NCBI RefSeq assembly: GCF_020497125.1 | Contig: NC_059082.1 | Span: 49,126,524-49,190,523 of the forward strand | Length of the DNA: 64,000 nt | Source of the DNA: Mauremys mutica | Lineage: Eukaryota; Chordata; Testudines; Geoemydidae | Reading direction: 5' to 3' | Shown: positions 51,838-63,763 of the stretch, piece after piece | Numbering within the stretch: the first letter of the stretch is position 1 | Layout: every line of letters starts with the position of its first letter | The notes under the pieces: model-generated | Databases searched by the model: none | The model's input: the letters and a program-made list of their open reading frames with translations, nothing else | Told to the model about the DNA's origin: nothing | Position numbers and translations under genes: made by a program

Positions 51838-52242
51838 GGGTATGTCTACACTGCACACTAAGCCCAGGTCTGGGGGACCTGGCTTGTGGACTTGGTGTAT
51901 CCAAGTCCATGTTTGAGTGTTTATACTGCATTGTAAATCTGGATTATGATTGCTGGAGCCGGGTTTCATAGCCATACTTACATGTCCATACTGTGCTGTG
52001 CAGACTTTCTGACTCTGGTCTGTGTCCTGAGTTGTGTCCACACTATACAAATACAGGACTTGGACCCCAGTCACAGTGGGTCTCTCCTCAAATCCGTCCC
52101 TCTAGCAGGGTCCTAAAACCTGAGACCCAAGTGCTTGCTGACCTGAGTCAGACTGATTTGTGTTTGGATGGAAGGGGGGATTGGGCTCAAGCCTGAGTGA
52201 GAGTCCACTACTTGGGCTTACTGTGCAGTGTAGACATATCCC
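51838..52242. mobile_element. MITE with long terminal inverted repeats (405 bp)
   Basis: The left end GGGTATGTCTACACTGCACA and the inverted right end (reads GGGATATGTCTACACTGCAC) match over about 28 bp with two or three differences. The outer 15 bases equal the left terminus of the old Harbinger at 34212. The flanking triplets ctg and ttg differ by one base. It has no ORF with family motifs. Confidence 0.65.
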
Positions 52243-53827
52243 TTGAGGGGCCAGCACAGGTTTCCAATAAGACTCCTCCTAGTGCTCTGTTCAGTCTAGC
52301 TCCCAGTGTCTCAAGCAAAGAGGCTTTCCCCACTTCCCTTGGGAGCCCAGTTGACTGCCCTGTCAGGAAATCTGTGCCGTACGATACAGAGGTCATGGGT
52401 TAAGTCCTAAGGCCTTAATGCCAATCCAGGGAAAATCACCTTGCCAGTGACATGGATGGTTTGGTTGGACTAGACCTACCAGGTCAGTCAGTCCCTCCCC
52501 TGCCAGTGCAGGGTGGATTAGCCATCTCCAAAGAATGACCCTTTGTGTATCCAGACTGCCCAAATTCATAGAGGGCTCAGCTGTGGGCCCAGCTGTGGGC
52601 CTGTGCAGGGAAGCTGTGTGGTATAGGGAAGCCCCCCACTTCCTTGTGTGGACAACCAGCGTCCCAGAGCCTGTGCAGGGGAAGCACAGATGCTGCCCGG
52701 CTGCTGCTCCCCATCCCACACAGGTGGGAAAGGAGCTACTGGGGAATGGGTAGGGCTTTGGCTCTGCCCCCATAGCCACACTGGCCAGTACAGCTGAGCA
52801 GCACAGATGGGGAAGGGGAAAGCCAGCAAAAGGGCTGTCATGGATTACATGCACCTCCTGGACCAAGGGAACCAGATTGTGATGCTCAAACTAACACCTT
52901 CATCCCTGCCCTGACCCTGAGGCAGCGCAGCTCCATGCTGCCTCCCGTGGGGCAGTTTGTGAGGCTCCAGTCCTGAAGAACAATCCCTGAAGTGCAGCAC
53001 AGGCAGGGTGGGTTGGCTTCCAACAAAGCAGCCAGCAGCATGGACAGCTCAACTGACAGCAACAGGCCAAGCAGAGCCCCAGACAACACTAAAGCATGTG
53101 ATGCAGGGTTGGGAGACAGGGAGCAGAACCAGAGAGTGCAGCCCCAGTCATGGCCCATTATACTCGCTGGGAGTGGTACCGCAGGAGCCACAAGACTAGT
53201 GTTCTTCTGACAGACAGCCTCCTGGCTCCTTGGCATTATGGGTTCCCACCAGCAGCTCAACCCGTTGTGGTGCCACAGCACTGGGAACAGGGCTGGAGGG
53301 GCCATGGCTCAGCACTGTGCTGTGGAGGTGGGGAAGCTCGTCAGGCCTGAATGTGGCTGGATCAGATTCTGTTCCCTGCAGAGTCTGGCAGGGGGATAAT
53401 CACTCTTTAGCTGGGTGCTGGAGTAGCCCTGTGTTGTCCCCATATCCCTCTACTCAGTCTTCACTGTCCCGGCTCTGGTCTCCAGGGCCCAGGTTATGCT
53501 TTCCCCTTCCTCTTGCTGATCGCTGCATGGTGCTGTTTGTCTTGGCCATGGCAGCTTGTCAATTCCCCTTTCAGTTTCCCAACGATCCTTGGTCACCACA
53601 TGAGGAGGAACTTTCCTGAGTGCACCAGGACATACCCACCCCTCTGATGTGATCTGTGGGCCGTGTTCCACCCTGCTGCACTGTGGAGTCATTGTGCACC
53701 TAAATCTCTTGCACACTTTCTTGCAGGATGTTTTGGCCTTCTTTGTGCCACTTTTCTGTGCACATTTTAGTGAGCTCGTTTTCTCTCTTCCATGCAATGG
53801 GGATAATTAGGTGCATGCACTTTTCTC
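52243..53827. other. Unassigned sequence
   Basis: No recognised feature. ORFs up to 157 codons show no motif. Confidence 0.35.
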
Positions 53828-53835
53828 CTCTTATT

Positions 53836-54274
53836 CAGGGCCGGCTCCAGACCCCAGCGCGCCAAGTGTGCGCGTGGGGCGGCATTTTCCCCGGAGGGCG
53901 GCAGGCGGGTCCGGCGGACCTTCCGCAGTCATGCCTGAGGGAGGTCCACCGGAGCCCCGGGAGCAGCAGACCTCCCGCAGGCATGACTGCGGAGGGTGCG
54001 CTCCTCCCACGGCTCCAGTGGACCTCCCGCAGGCATGACTGCGGACGGTTCGCTAGTCTCGCGACTCGGGTGGACCTCCCGCAGGCATACCTGCGGAAGC
54101 CCCACCGGAGTCGCGGGACCAGCGAACCCTCCCCAGCTGCAGGAGGTCCACTGGAGTCGCGGGACCAGCGGACCCTCCGGAGTTATGCCTGTGGGAGGTC
54201 TACCCGAGCCGCAGGACCAGCACCTCCCGCAGGCATGACTGCTTGGAGCGGCCAATTTCCTAGAGCCGCCCCTG
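53836..54274. mobile_element. Non-autonomous hAT (439 bp) with internal repeats
   Basis: An exact 8-bp duplication ctcttatt (53828-53835 and 54275-54282) flanks the ends CAGGGCCGGCTCCAG and CTAGAGCCGCCCCTG. Inside, 'gacctcccgcaggcatgact' and near-copies recur at irregular spacing, also inverted. Same terminal family as 33056-33261. Confidence 0.88.
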
Positions 54275-54282
54275 CTCTTATT

Positions 54283-54952
54283 TATTGCAGTTGTGGAACT
54301 GGAGTCCTTCCTTGAGATTCCAAAGGCTTGTTGTTGAGATGATCTATCTACCTGTCCATCTGTCCATCACTATCCCTCTGCCTATCCCCGTACATGCCTC
54401 CCCCTTATCCTGTGCTTATCATGAGAATACTGAGCGCTCCACGTACGGTTTTTTTCTCCAGTGAGGTTGGAATCCTTTCCTCAACCCCTGAACCATGGAG
54501 GTTGGATGAAATGGGAGACATGGGCACAAACCAAAATTCTGGATCCAATCAGCCCAGACCTTTGGATCAGAACTGCCCCTGATTTGGGGCTTGGCTTGAC
54601 AAAGCCCAAACCTGACCAGCAAGCTTCTGCCAGAACCCAAGTCCCTAGTTCCACCTCTCTTACTCCAGCTCTTGTTCTGTCCCCAGTTTTGCTGCAGCCT
54701 TCCTCTTCCAGATTCCTGCTACAAGGGCTGAAGTATGATGAGAAATGAGGGCTGTTCTCCCTGTATTCTTAGTCTGATAGGAAGCAGGAGGTACCAGAAT
54801 CTCCTTAGAAACCCAGTTATCACTACATGTCCAGACCAGCTGTGCAGGCTTGGGAAGTCTGGAACTTCAGAGAAGATTTTAATGCATAGCTGCAAGGATA
54901 ACAATCTTGCATGTCCATCCCAAGGATCCCAGCACACACACACAGGGGTAAT
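54283..54952. other. Unassigned sequence
   Basis: No recognised feature. Confidence 0.35.
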
Positions 54953-55046
54953 GGCCCATGATGGCATAGCCCATGATGGCATAGCCCATGATGGCATAGC
55001 CACTTCTGGGGCAGGCCCATGATGGCATAGCCACTTCTGGGGCAGG
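54953..55046. repeat. Small minisatellite
   Basis: 'gcccatgatggcata' (15 bp) is repeated three times in a row, then a longer unit containing it plus 'gccacttctggggcag' occurs twice. Total about 94 bp. Confidence 0.85.
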
Positions 55047-55400
55047 TGGCAGTTTGGAGTGGATAACCCTCTTACCCATCTGAAGTGTGCCCATCAGTGA
55101 CTTGCAGGAAAAGATACTCTGACAGAGAGAGGGGCCCAAACCAAGCCCCAAGCCCAAGCTCCTTTTGAACATTGAGGGGGCTTCAAAATCCAAATTGCAG
55201 TTTAAATTTTCCAAGTGCTTTGAGTATTTTATAATGGCTGAATCAAAATTTTATGTCTTCAGCTCAGTGAGCTCTCATTACCTAGCAGCCTTCATCCATA
55301 GCTCTCAAAGGTGGCTCGGCATATTGTGCTTCCACAAGTTTGTGGTTAGGTACCTAACTCTTAGATATTGCTTTTCATCCAGAGATCTCACATCACTTTA
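55047..55400. other. Unassigned sequence
   Basis: No recognised feature. Confidence 0.3.
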
Positions 55401-55570
55401 TAAAAAAAATTATCTCCATTTTATAGATGGGGAATCTGAGGCACAGAGTGAGGCTGTGACTGCCCTTAGGACACACAGCAAATGAGTGGTAGAGCTGGGA
55501 CCAGACTCTAGCTCTGCTGGTTCCTAGCACCATACTTTAATCTCTGCACCACACTGTCACTGTATTACTG
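55401..55570 (-). repeat. MIR/CORE-SINE fragment
   Basis: 'ttttatagatggggaatctg', 'aggcacagagtgaggctgtg' and 'gagtggtagagctgggacca' are the reverse of a MIR-type SINE. Confidence 0.68.
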
Positions 55571-56645
55571 CTTTAGCAGAGGACCCACTTCAGAGTGGCA
55601 GAACGGAGAGGTGCTCTCTACCTTCTGAGGAAAGAAACAAAACAGCCAAGAAAGACTGAGCAGAAACCCTGGAAGGGCAGCACTACTTCACACTCAGCAC
55701 CTTCCTGACTCTTTGAATCACACACACAAAGATCAAAGGGTTGTCTCTTGTTTGCTTTGTTCTTGTGCTGGGAAACCTTGTGAGTGTGCTGGTGTGGGTG
55801 CCTCTGGATCACCTTCTCCATGGTCCAAGCGCTCTGATCCAAGCCAATAATGGAAGAATTTGGTTCCTTCCATGTGCTCCAGAGGGAAAGAGGCTTAATG
55901 CTGCAGCTGAAGCAGCACATAGCCAGGGCTCATTGACAACACGTCTGGGTTCTGACTCTCCTCAGACGAGGCTGCTTCTTTCAACCCGGTGGCAGAGGGC
56001 TGACTTTGGAGCCCTGGGGCTAGTGCCAGTTACAATATTTCCTCATGACTAAGTATCTGTGGGCACTCAGCTCTGCTTGGGAAGTGGGTGTTAAGCAAAG
56101 CTGACCTCCATGTGACCCAGTCGCTGCAGGCTATGCAGAGAGCTTCAGCAGATCTGTTTTCCCTTAAGGTTTGAATCCTGTTTGTCTTGTGACTTCAGTC
56201 CCAGCTCTGGCCAGAAGTGAGTTACGTGTGCTGATTTCAGCCATCTAACTACGCCAAGGCAAAATCTACCCTGCATCTCCTTTCCTCTCTCCCAGACAGC
56301 AGTCAGCTGCCTGGACGGGGCATGCAGCAGCACAGATCTCTAGGCAGGTGCAGAGGGAAATAGCATCTGAGTGGGTGGCCATGAGCAGTAACGATTGTGT
56401 CATTGTTTACAGTTTCAAGCTGGTCACCTGCAGAGTGAAGGGGTCAGTGGGAGGATGAGTCCATTGCTGGCATCACATTTCAGGCCTAAGGATAAGGAGT
56501 TAAAAGACATTTGGAGCTAATTAATAGGGGGACAAAGGCAAGGGGGAGCTAGAAAATAAGGAACAGCTGGCCATCCTAAACAGATGAGGGCTAAGTTTAA
56601 AGGGGCGGGCAGGCGGGGTGGGGAGGGAGAATGGGAGTTCTAGGT
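55571..56645. other. Unassigned sequence
   Basis: No recognised feature. Confidence 0.35.
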
Positions 56646-57949
56646 GTAACCCCTCTGCCAGGCTGAAATGATAGCAGCAAGGGCCGGGTTCAATACATAG
56701 GGGTCCCTTCCCCACAACGTAATGCAAACCAGCTCGAGCCCCCACCCAGTGACCTGGGAAAATCTTACACACACCCCTGGGCGCCTCAAGGAGGCAATAC
56801 TTCCCCTCTCGCAAGCACAGACTCTTGGTGTAAAAGAAAAGGTTTAATTACATGAGATAAACAACAAGCATTAAATTGGGAAAATACCTCAACTAGAGTT
56901 CATAGGTCAAACCATGAGCAAAGACCCACCCCAGCAAATTGGGCTGTGTCCTTCTGTCTGGGCCCTTGAGTCCAGCAACCCCCAAATCACCCACAGTCCC
57001 AAAAGTCCCACAATCCAAAAGTCTCTGTCCCGGGTCAGTGCAGTCCCAGAGTTCAAGAGTCTCTCTGCAGAGGTCCCCCTCCCCAGCCTGGGTAGAAAGG
57101 GGCACCTTACGTGGTTCGGGACCAACTGCCCTTCCTCTTTGTGGGGTTCTACTTCCACTAGTCGTCCCCACAAACAGCTCAGCTCCGCTGGCTCTGTGGG
57201 CTGCTCCGCTCTGCCAGCTGCTCTGGTCCACCAGCTGTCCTGTGATCTGCTCCGGCCGTCCTCGCGAGCTGCTCGGCTCCACTCACCCAGTGGCTGCACA
57301 AACTGCTCCACTCCGCTCTGCCAGCTGCTCTGCGCCACGGTATTGCTTCAGGCTCCCCCACTCATTAGCACAGTGCTCAGTGCTCTCAGCTCAGCAAGTC
57401 CAGCTCTTCAGTGATTTCAGCTCTTAGTGATTCCAGCTCATAGTAGGGGAGCCCCAGTGCCAGTGAATTCAGCTCAGTAACCTGTAACTAGATTCTTAAG
57501 GGAATCAAAAAATTAACTCTGACATTCCACAGTGGAGAGAGGCATAGGTGGAACTGGTGCTTCTGGCTCACACAAGGAGCTTATACCACCAAGTACAGAT
57601 ATCTGTCCCCAGCCTCTCTCCTTTCAATGGGTTTTGGAACCCATGTCCCTTGTCTAGCAAGTGCTATTTAATTGATAATGAAACCCTCTATCATAAGACA
57701 GTTTTGTAGTTCCTCATTTACTTAATCAGGGTGACAACATTTCGTTCCTCCTGCCCCAATAACAACGAAATTGGGGATCCCACAGCTGTGAAAATAACCA
57801 TCCCAGGCTGCTGTGCGGTATGCTAAGTGGGGTGGGAGTGCCAATGCAAATAACTGAAATGCCAATGCAAACACTTGAAACTTCTTTCCGCACTCCCCAT
57901 AATTTACCACCAGATGTCAGGGTGGGGCTCATCCTGACTCTGCTTACAT
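56646..57949 (-). mobile_element. Solo LTR, copy 1 (about 1.3 kb)
   Basis: Shares its whole length with the LTR at 60436-63759. Read on the minus strand it starts TGTAAGCAGAGTCAGG and ends GGGGTTACA, the TG...CA form. The 4-bp flanks are TAGG and TTGG, a possible duplication with one mismatch. The centre (57180-57340) has irregular repeats around 'gcagctggcagagcggag' on the minus strand. No internal region is attached. Likely an ERV LTR; ORFs within it are incidental. Confidence 0.72.
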
Positions 57950-59954
57950 TGGCATATCACGGGATTTGTGGGAACTAACTGGCACTTCCAGAATTTCTCT
58001 AACCTCAGTGTGTTAGTTACAAGTATCCCAGGCCCCCTGAACCCCATCCCTAAAGAGATGGCAGCTACAGTCAGAAACCATGACTGGGGGTTACTACCAT
58101 CAGCCACAGCAACAGCCTAACCACAGCTGTGGTCAATCGCTGCATGGGGAAAGGCTCAGTGTCTTACAACATCCCCAAGCAACCCAGCCCAGAGACAAAT
58201 GTGTGGGTCCTGCCGGAGCTCCTCCTCTCTTTGTCTTCATTGCCTCCCAGCTGCAATGACCACCCAAGGGACGTTTTAGTGTTCTAATGGAGTTGGGGAA
58301 ACAGAAAAATTCACCATGGGGTGGAAGATCCACACAAAGCTTATGCAACCAGGAAGTCTTCCTTTTGCCCTATTTTGAGGGTGTAACTGGGACTTGAGTG
58401 GTGCATTGTTCTTTTGCTGGCCTTCTGCCCCAAGGTGGGTTTCCCCCACTCCCCAGCTCTTCTCATTAGATGTAGCTCATTTTTCACAGCTTCTTCATGG
58501 TCTTCAGACATTCGTCACCTGATTTGTTCTCCTGCCTTGTCATGTGACATCCAGCATCCCTCTTTCCATGCTGCCAGGATCACCGAGAGTGATGCGGCCA
58601 TACTTATTATTGCCTTATTTTCCTCAGATAGCAATGGGGTGTAAACAGCACCACTGGATGCTACATGTGGCACCTGTTTGGCTACAGATGGTACAAGAGC
58701 ATCACTGCGGGTGACAGTTGCAGTCCCAATGAAGTAAATTGATAGACCCATGCAGCATTGTTGCAAATAGAACCCTCACGCCATCTATCAGCAGTGTGAA
58801 AGTGCCAATCCTTGGCCCCCAGGTCCCGGGTTGGCTGGGAAATTGGTAGGAAATCCTATCCCTACTTCCCACTGCTTGCTCTTCTCTGCTTGAAGGACGG
58901 GGATGCCATTCAAGAATGGACTGCAGGGCATGTGCTGCTGCTATAGGGACCCTGTAGGGCCAGAGTCTGGGGCTCCGGGCCAGGACCATGGAGCTGCCTG
59001 GGTGCATGGCCACTTGGAATCTGCACAGTACGGGAGATCATCCAGAGCCCAAAGGGAAGGAAGTGGACTGACATTAAAGACACTTGGACTGTTTGCTGAT
59101 AATGGTGTTGGAGTAATTTCTGGGTAAACTGCTTCCACACAAGCTATAGGAGGGTTTTGACCAAGGCAAGGGGTGGGAGTTTGGAACTAGCTACCAGGGC
59201 TGGGAACCCCCATTGGACTTCTGTTTTAGTGTTGATGGGCTGAGTGGTTCAATGGTCAAAACATGGCAGAGAGTGTTCACAGCTAAATCCTCCTCCAGCA
59301 CCTTAGATGTGCAGCTAGGTGCTGTTGCATAGATGCACTTCTTTGAGGGATTGCATGGACTTTGGGTCCTTCAGCTGGCACACCTGGGGTTATTTTTTGG
59401 GTATAGGATGGCATAATGCTTCATATTTACCATTCCTCAGTTGAATTAGTGCTTGATTTGGTTCTGTGGAGACTATGGAAACTAGAATTAGTCCTAACTC
59501 ACAAAGCTGAAATCAGAATTTTGAACATCCCTGAATACCAATGTGTGGTTTAGTTCATTATTGATGCTCTCGAATTTGGATTCAGCTGGCCTTGAACTTC
59601 AGTATGGAGGCAGTTGGGTTTCAGTGTGGCCAATCTCTAGTGGAAACTTTAGCTGCATCATGTAAATTCTAATGCTTTGGAAGAGGTGGTGAAGCAGAGT
59701 CCTTGGCATGAGGTCATGGATTCTTGGTTCGTTGAGTTATTCTCAGGTGTCTTTATTATATTAGTCATATACAATTCTGTGGCTGCTAATTGTGTTTCAT
59801 TGTCCTTACACTGCATCAAGGCAGAGATGGCAACAAGGTGCATGCAGCTTAATACAAAGTGCATCCCATTACTAGAGCAACCTCTTCTTTCAGAAGGTGG
59901 CACCCTCTCCCCCCGCCACATTTAGATATGTTGGCGGAAGATTGTGGACCACAG
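57950..59954. other. Unassigned sequence between the two LTRs
   Basis: I looked for gag, pol or env motifs because LTRs in the same orientation lie on both sides, and found none. No host gene recognised. Confidence 0.4.
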
Positions 59955-60425
59955 TCGGCTGAAAATCAGAATTTCTGTTCTATGGGAAATTCTGATATTC
60001 AAAAGTTGTTTTTGTCTGTAATTGGGTAGAAAAATCAAAATATTTATTTTTATCATGGAAAGTTCTGAAAAAAATTAATTTGGAAATGTCAAAACATGTC
60101 ATTGTAGTTTCCTTCAGAGCTATCACCGTGCCTCACTGGAGCTGTGGTTCTGGTGTCTCATGCCCCCATTCTCCTTTTTGGGCTGGGTTCCACAGCTGGC
60201 CTACATCTGCCATGATACACCTTGTTCATGGGATTCGCATGATGCACCACAGTGGTTCAATCAGATGGGAGACCCAGGCACATCATGGGAGATATAATGT
60301 TGAACTGACCTGAAATGAAACATGTCAACGTGGTTCAACAAACCTGAACTATTTCAGTTTGATTTTCCTGATGGAAAATCAATTTTTTTTGGAAACAATC
60401 AAAACTTTCCCATAGAAATCTTCAA
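59955..60425. repeat. Possible palindromic MITE
   Basis: 'gaaaatcagaatttctgttc' near 59960, followed by 'tatgggaaattctgat', has an inverted partner near 60400 ('tttcccatagaaatcttcaa'). Both ends are A/T-rich with similar phrases. Boundaries and class are uncertain. Confidence 0.35.
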
Positions 60426-60435
60426 TTTTTGTAGT

Positions 60436-61433
60436 GTAACCCTTCTGCCCATCTGAGTTGGCAGCAACAAGGGCTGGGTTCAGTATCTAGGGGTTCCGTT
60501 TCAATGATGCAATGCAAAACCAGCTCGAGCCCCCACCCAGTGGGACAATTACATGCCACCCCCCAGGGCGCCTCTAAGAGGCAATACTTCCCCTCTCACA
60601 AGCACAGAGTCTGAGTGTAGCAAAATCCTTTTAATAAAGGAGGGAAACAATGCCGCATTATGTTGGGGAAACACCACAAACAGGATTCATAACACAAACC
60701 GTGAGCAAAATACCCACCTCCCCAAGTAAGTTTGGCAGTGTCCTTTTCCCCTCAGGGTCTTAAGTCCAGCAACCCAAAAAATCACCCAAAGTCCCAAAAG
60801 TCCAACACCTCAAAAGTCTCTGTCCCTGGTCAGTGCAGCCCCAGAGTTCAAAAGTTTATCTGCAGAGTTTTACTTCCCAGCGGGGGGAGGGGGGCCCGCA
60901 GCGGTGTTAAGGGGCACCTTACATAGTCCAAGGCTGACTGCCCTGCCTCTCCATGGGGTTCTGCTGCAGCCTTCACCATGAGCCACTCCATCAGCCACTT
61001 CCGCTCCACCAGCCATCCCATGAGACGCTCCAGTCATTCCGTGAACTGCTCTGCTCCACCAACTGCTCTGCTCCACCAGCTGTCCTGCAAGCCACTCCAG
61101 TCATCCCACAAACTTCTCTGCTCCACCAGCTGCTCAGCGGCATATCTTCAGCCCCATCCACAGCATTCAGTGATTTCAGCTTGTAGTAGGGGAGCCTCAG
61201 TGCTGATGCACCATTGGCCCAAATTTAATTCAGCTCAGCAGCCTATAACTAGACTCCTAATGGAATTAAAATTAGCTCTGATATTCCACAGTGGAGAGAG
61301 GAAAAGGTGCAACTGGTGTTTGAGGCCCTCAAAGTGGGGCCATACCATCAGGTACAAATACCTGTCCCTGGCCTCTCAATTCACTGGGTTTTGGAATCCA
61401 TGTCCCTTGTCTAGCGAGTGCTACTTAGTTGGC
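60436..61433 (-). mobile_element. Solo LTR, copy 2, left part
   Basis: Matches 56646-57660 and continues after the CR1 at 63496. The flanks are an exact 4-bp GTAG duplication (60432-60435 and 63760-63763). The two parts together are about 1.26 kb. Confidence 0.75.
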
Positions 61434-63409
61434 TGTATTTTAAAGAATCCTTATTGAGGTTGCAGGAACAAACCATCCCGATGTGTAGGAAGAAAAGTAA
61501 ATATGGCAGGCGACCAGCTTGGCTTAACAGTGAAATCCTTGCTCGTCTTAAACACAAAAAAACAGCTTACAAGAAGTGGAAGATTGGACAAATAACCAGG
61601 GAGGAGTATAAAAGTATTGCTCAGGCATGCAGGAGTGAAATTAGGAAGGCCAAATCACACTTGGAGTTGCAGCTAGCCAGAGATGTTGGGAGTAACAAGA
61701 AGGGTTTCTTCAGGTATGTTAGCAACAAGAAGAAAGTCAAGGAAAGTGTGGGCCCCTTGCGAATGAGGGAGGGAACCTAGTGACAGAGGATGTGGAGAAA
61801 GCTAGTGTACTCAATGCTTTTTTTTGCCTCTGTCTTCACAGACAAGGTCAGCTTCCAGACAGCTGCACTCTGCAGCACGGTATGTGGAGGAGGTGACCAG
61901 CTCTCTGTGGAGAAAGAAGTAGTTCGGGACTATTTAGAAAAGCTGGACGAGCACAAGTCCATGGGGCCGGATGCGCTGCATCCGAGGGTGCTAAAGGAGT
62001 TGGCCGATGAGATTGCAGAGCCATTGGCCATTATCTTTGAAAAATCATGGCGATCGGGGGAGGTCCCGGATGACTGGAAAAAAGCTAATGTAGTGCCCAT
62101 CTTTAAAAAAGGGAAGAAAGAAGATCCAGGGAACTACAGGCCAGTCACTCTCACCTCAGTCCCTGGAAAAATCATGGAACAGGTCCTCAAGGAATCAATT
62201 CTGAACCACTTAAAGGAGGGGAAAGTGATCAGGAACAGTCAGCATGGATTCACCAAGGGCAAGTCATGCCTGACTAACCTAATTGCCTTCTATGATGAGA
62301 TAACCGGCTCTGTGGATGAGGGGAAAGCAGTGGATGTGCTATTTCTAGACTTTAGCAAAGCTTTTGATACAGTCTCCCACAGTATTCTTGCCAGCAAGTT
62401 AAGGAAGTCTGGGCTGGATGAATGGACGGTAAGGTGGATAGAAAACTGGCTAGATGGTCGGGCTCAACGGGTAGTGATCAATGGTTCCATGTCTAGTTGG
62501 CAGCCGGTATCAAGTGGAGTGCCCCAAGGGTCGGTGCTGGGGCCGGTTTTGTTCAATATCTTCATTAACGATCTGGAGGCTGGTGTGGACTGCACCCTTA
62601 GCAAGTTTGCAGATGACACTAAACTGGGAGGAGTGGTTGATACGCTGGAGGATAGGGATAGGATACAGAGGGACCTAGACAAATTAGAGGATTGGGCCAA
62701 AAGAAATATGATGAGGTTCAACAAGGACAAGTGAAGAGTCCTGCATGTAGGATGGAAGAATTCCATGCACTGCTATAGACTAGGGACCGAATGGCTGGGC
62801 AGCAGTTCTGCAGAAAGGGACCTAGGGGTTACGGTGGACGAAAAGCTGAATATGATTCAACAGTGTGCCCTTGTTGCCAAGAAGGCTAATGGCATTTTGG
62901 GTTGTATAAGTAGGGGCATTTCCAGCAGATCGAGGGATGTGATCATTCCCCTCTATTCAGCACTGGTGAGGCCTCATTTGGAGTACTGTATCCAGTTTTG
63001 GGCCCCACACTACAAGAAGGATGTGGATAAATTGGAGAGAGTCCAGCGGAGGGCAACAAAAATGATTAGGGGGCTGGAGCACATGACTTACGAGGAGAGG
63101 CTGAGGGAACTGAGATTGATTAGCCTGCAGAAGAGAAGAATGAGGGGGGATTTGATAGCTGCTTTCAACTACCTGAAAGGGGGTTCCAAAGAGGATGGAT
63201 CTAGACTGTTCTCAGTGGTAGAAGATGACAGAACAAGGAGTAATGGTCTCAAGTTGCAGAGGGGGAGGTTTAGGTTGGACATTAGGAAAAACTTTTTCAC
63301 TAGTAGGGTGGTGGAGCACTGGTATGGGTTACCTAGGGAGGTGGTGGAATCTCCTTCCTTAGAGGTTTTTAAGGTCAGGCTTGACAAAGCCCTGGCTGGG
63401 ATGATTTAG
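61434..63409 (+). pseudogene. CR1 ORF2, linker and reverse transcriptase, nearly intact
   Basis: The first frame (to 61780) encodes the basic linker ('KYGRRPAWLNSEILARLKH', 'NKKGFFRYVSNKKKVKESV'). A 1-base deletion near 61772 and one extra T in an eight-T run at 61818-61825 shift the frame out and back, leaving a stop at 61778-61780. From about 61830 the frame reads '[10 protein letters not shown]', '[16 protein letters not shown]', '[16 protein letters not shown]', '[16 protein letters not shown]' and '[12 protein letters not shown]' (about 62605-62640). A single TGC to TGA change gives a stop at 62732-62734; the same frame then runs to the natural end 'LDKALAGMI' at 63409. It lacks the endonuclease N terminus. 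These few lesions suggest a young but dead copy. Confidence 0.85.
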
Positions 63410-63495
63410 TTGGGTTTGGTCCTGCTTTGAGCAGGGGGTTGGACTAGATGACCTCCTGAGGTCTCTTCCAACCCTGAGATTCTATGATTCTATGA
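61434..63495 (+). mobile_element. CR1 LINE, 5'-truncated, inside the solo LTR
   Basis: Plus-strand CR1 from about 61434 to the tail 'gattctatgattctatgatg' at 63478-63497. It separates the two parts of the LTR, whose sequence continues on both sides as in the uninterrupted copy at 57650-57680. The pol frame covers the end of the endonuclease-RT linker to the C terminus. Confidence 0.88.
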
Positions 63496-63759
63496 TGGCA
63501 CGTCCCTCTGTCATAAAACAGTTTCATTGTCCTTGATTCACATAATTAGGGTAACAACACGTTATTCTTCCTGCCCCAATAACAGAGAAACTGGGGATCC
63601 CACAGCAGCCAAAGTGACCATTTGGGCAGCTGTGGGCTCATGCTAGGTGAGGTGGGTGTGCATATGCAAACAAGATTAGCCCCTGAAGTTCTTTTTCCAC
63701 AATTCGCCACAATTCACCACCAGATGTCAGGGTAGAGCTCATCCTGACTCTGCTTACAG
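63496..63759 (-). mobile_element. Solo LTR, copy 2, right part
   Basis: Matches 57680-57949: 'gccccaataacagagaaact', 'ccaccagatgtcagggtaga', ending 'ctgactctgcttaca' at 63759, then the GTAG flank. Confidence 0.75.
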
Positions 63760-63763
63760 TAGA

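Noticed and set aside
52393..53619. Possible host exons (157- and 139-codon ORFs)
   Set aside because: No motif, no consistent splice-site and frame support, and ORFs occur on both strands.
56907..57427. ORFs of 129-166 codons on both strands
   Set aside because: They lie wholly within a solo LTR and are not kept in the second copy.
57950..60435. One provirus between two LTRs
   Set aside because: No gag, pol or env motif, and outer flanks differ (TAGG versus GTAG), so two separate solo LTRs are more likely.
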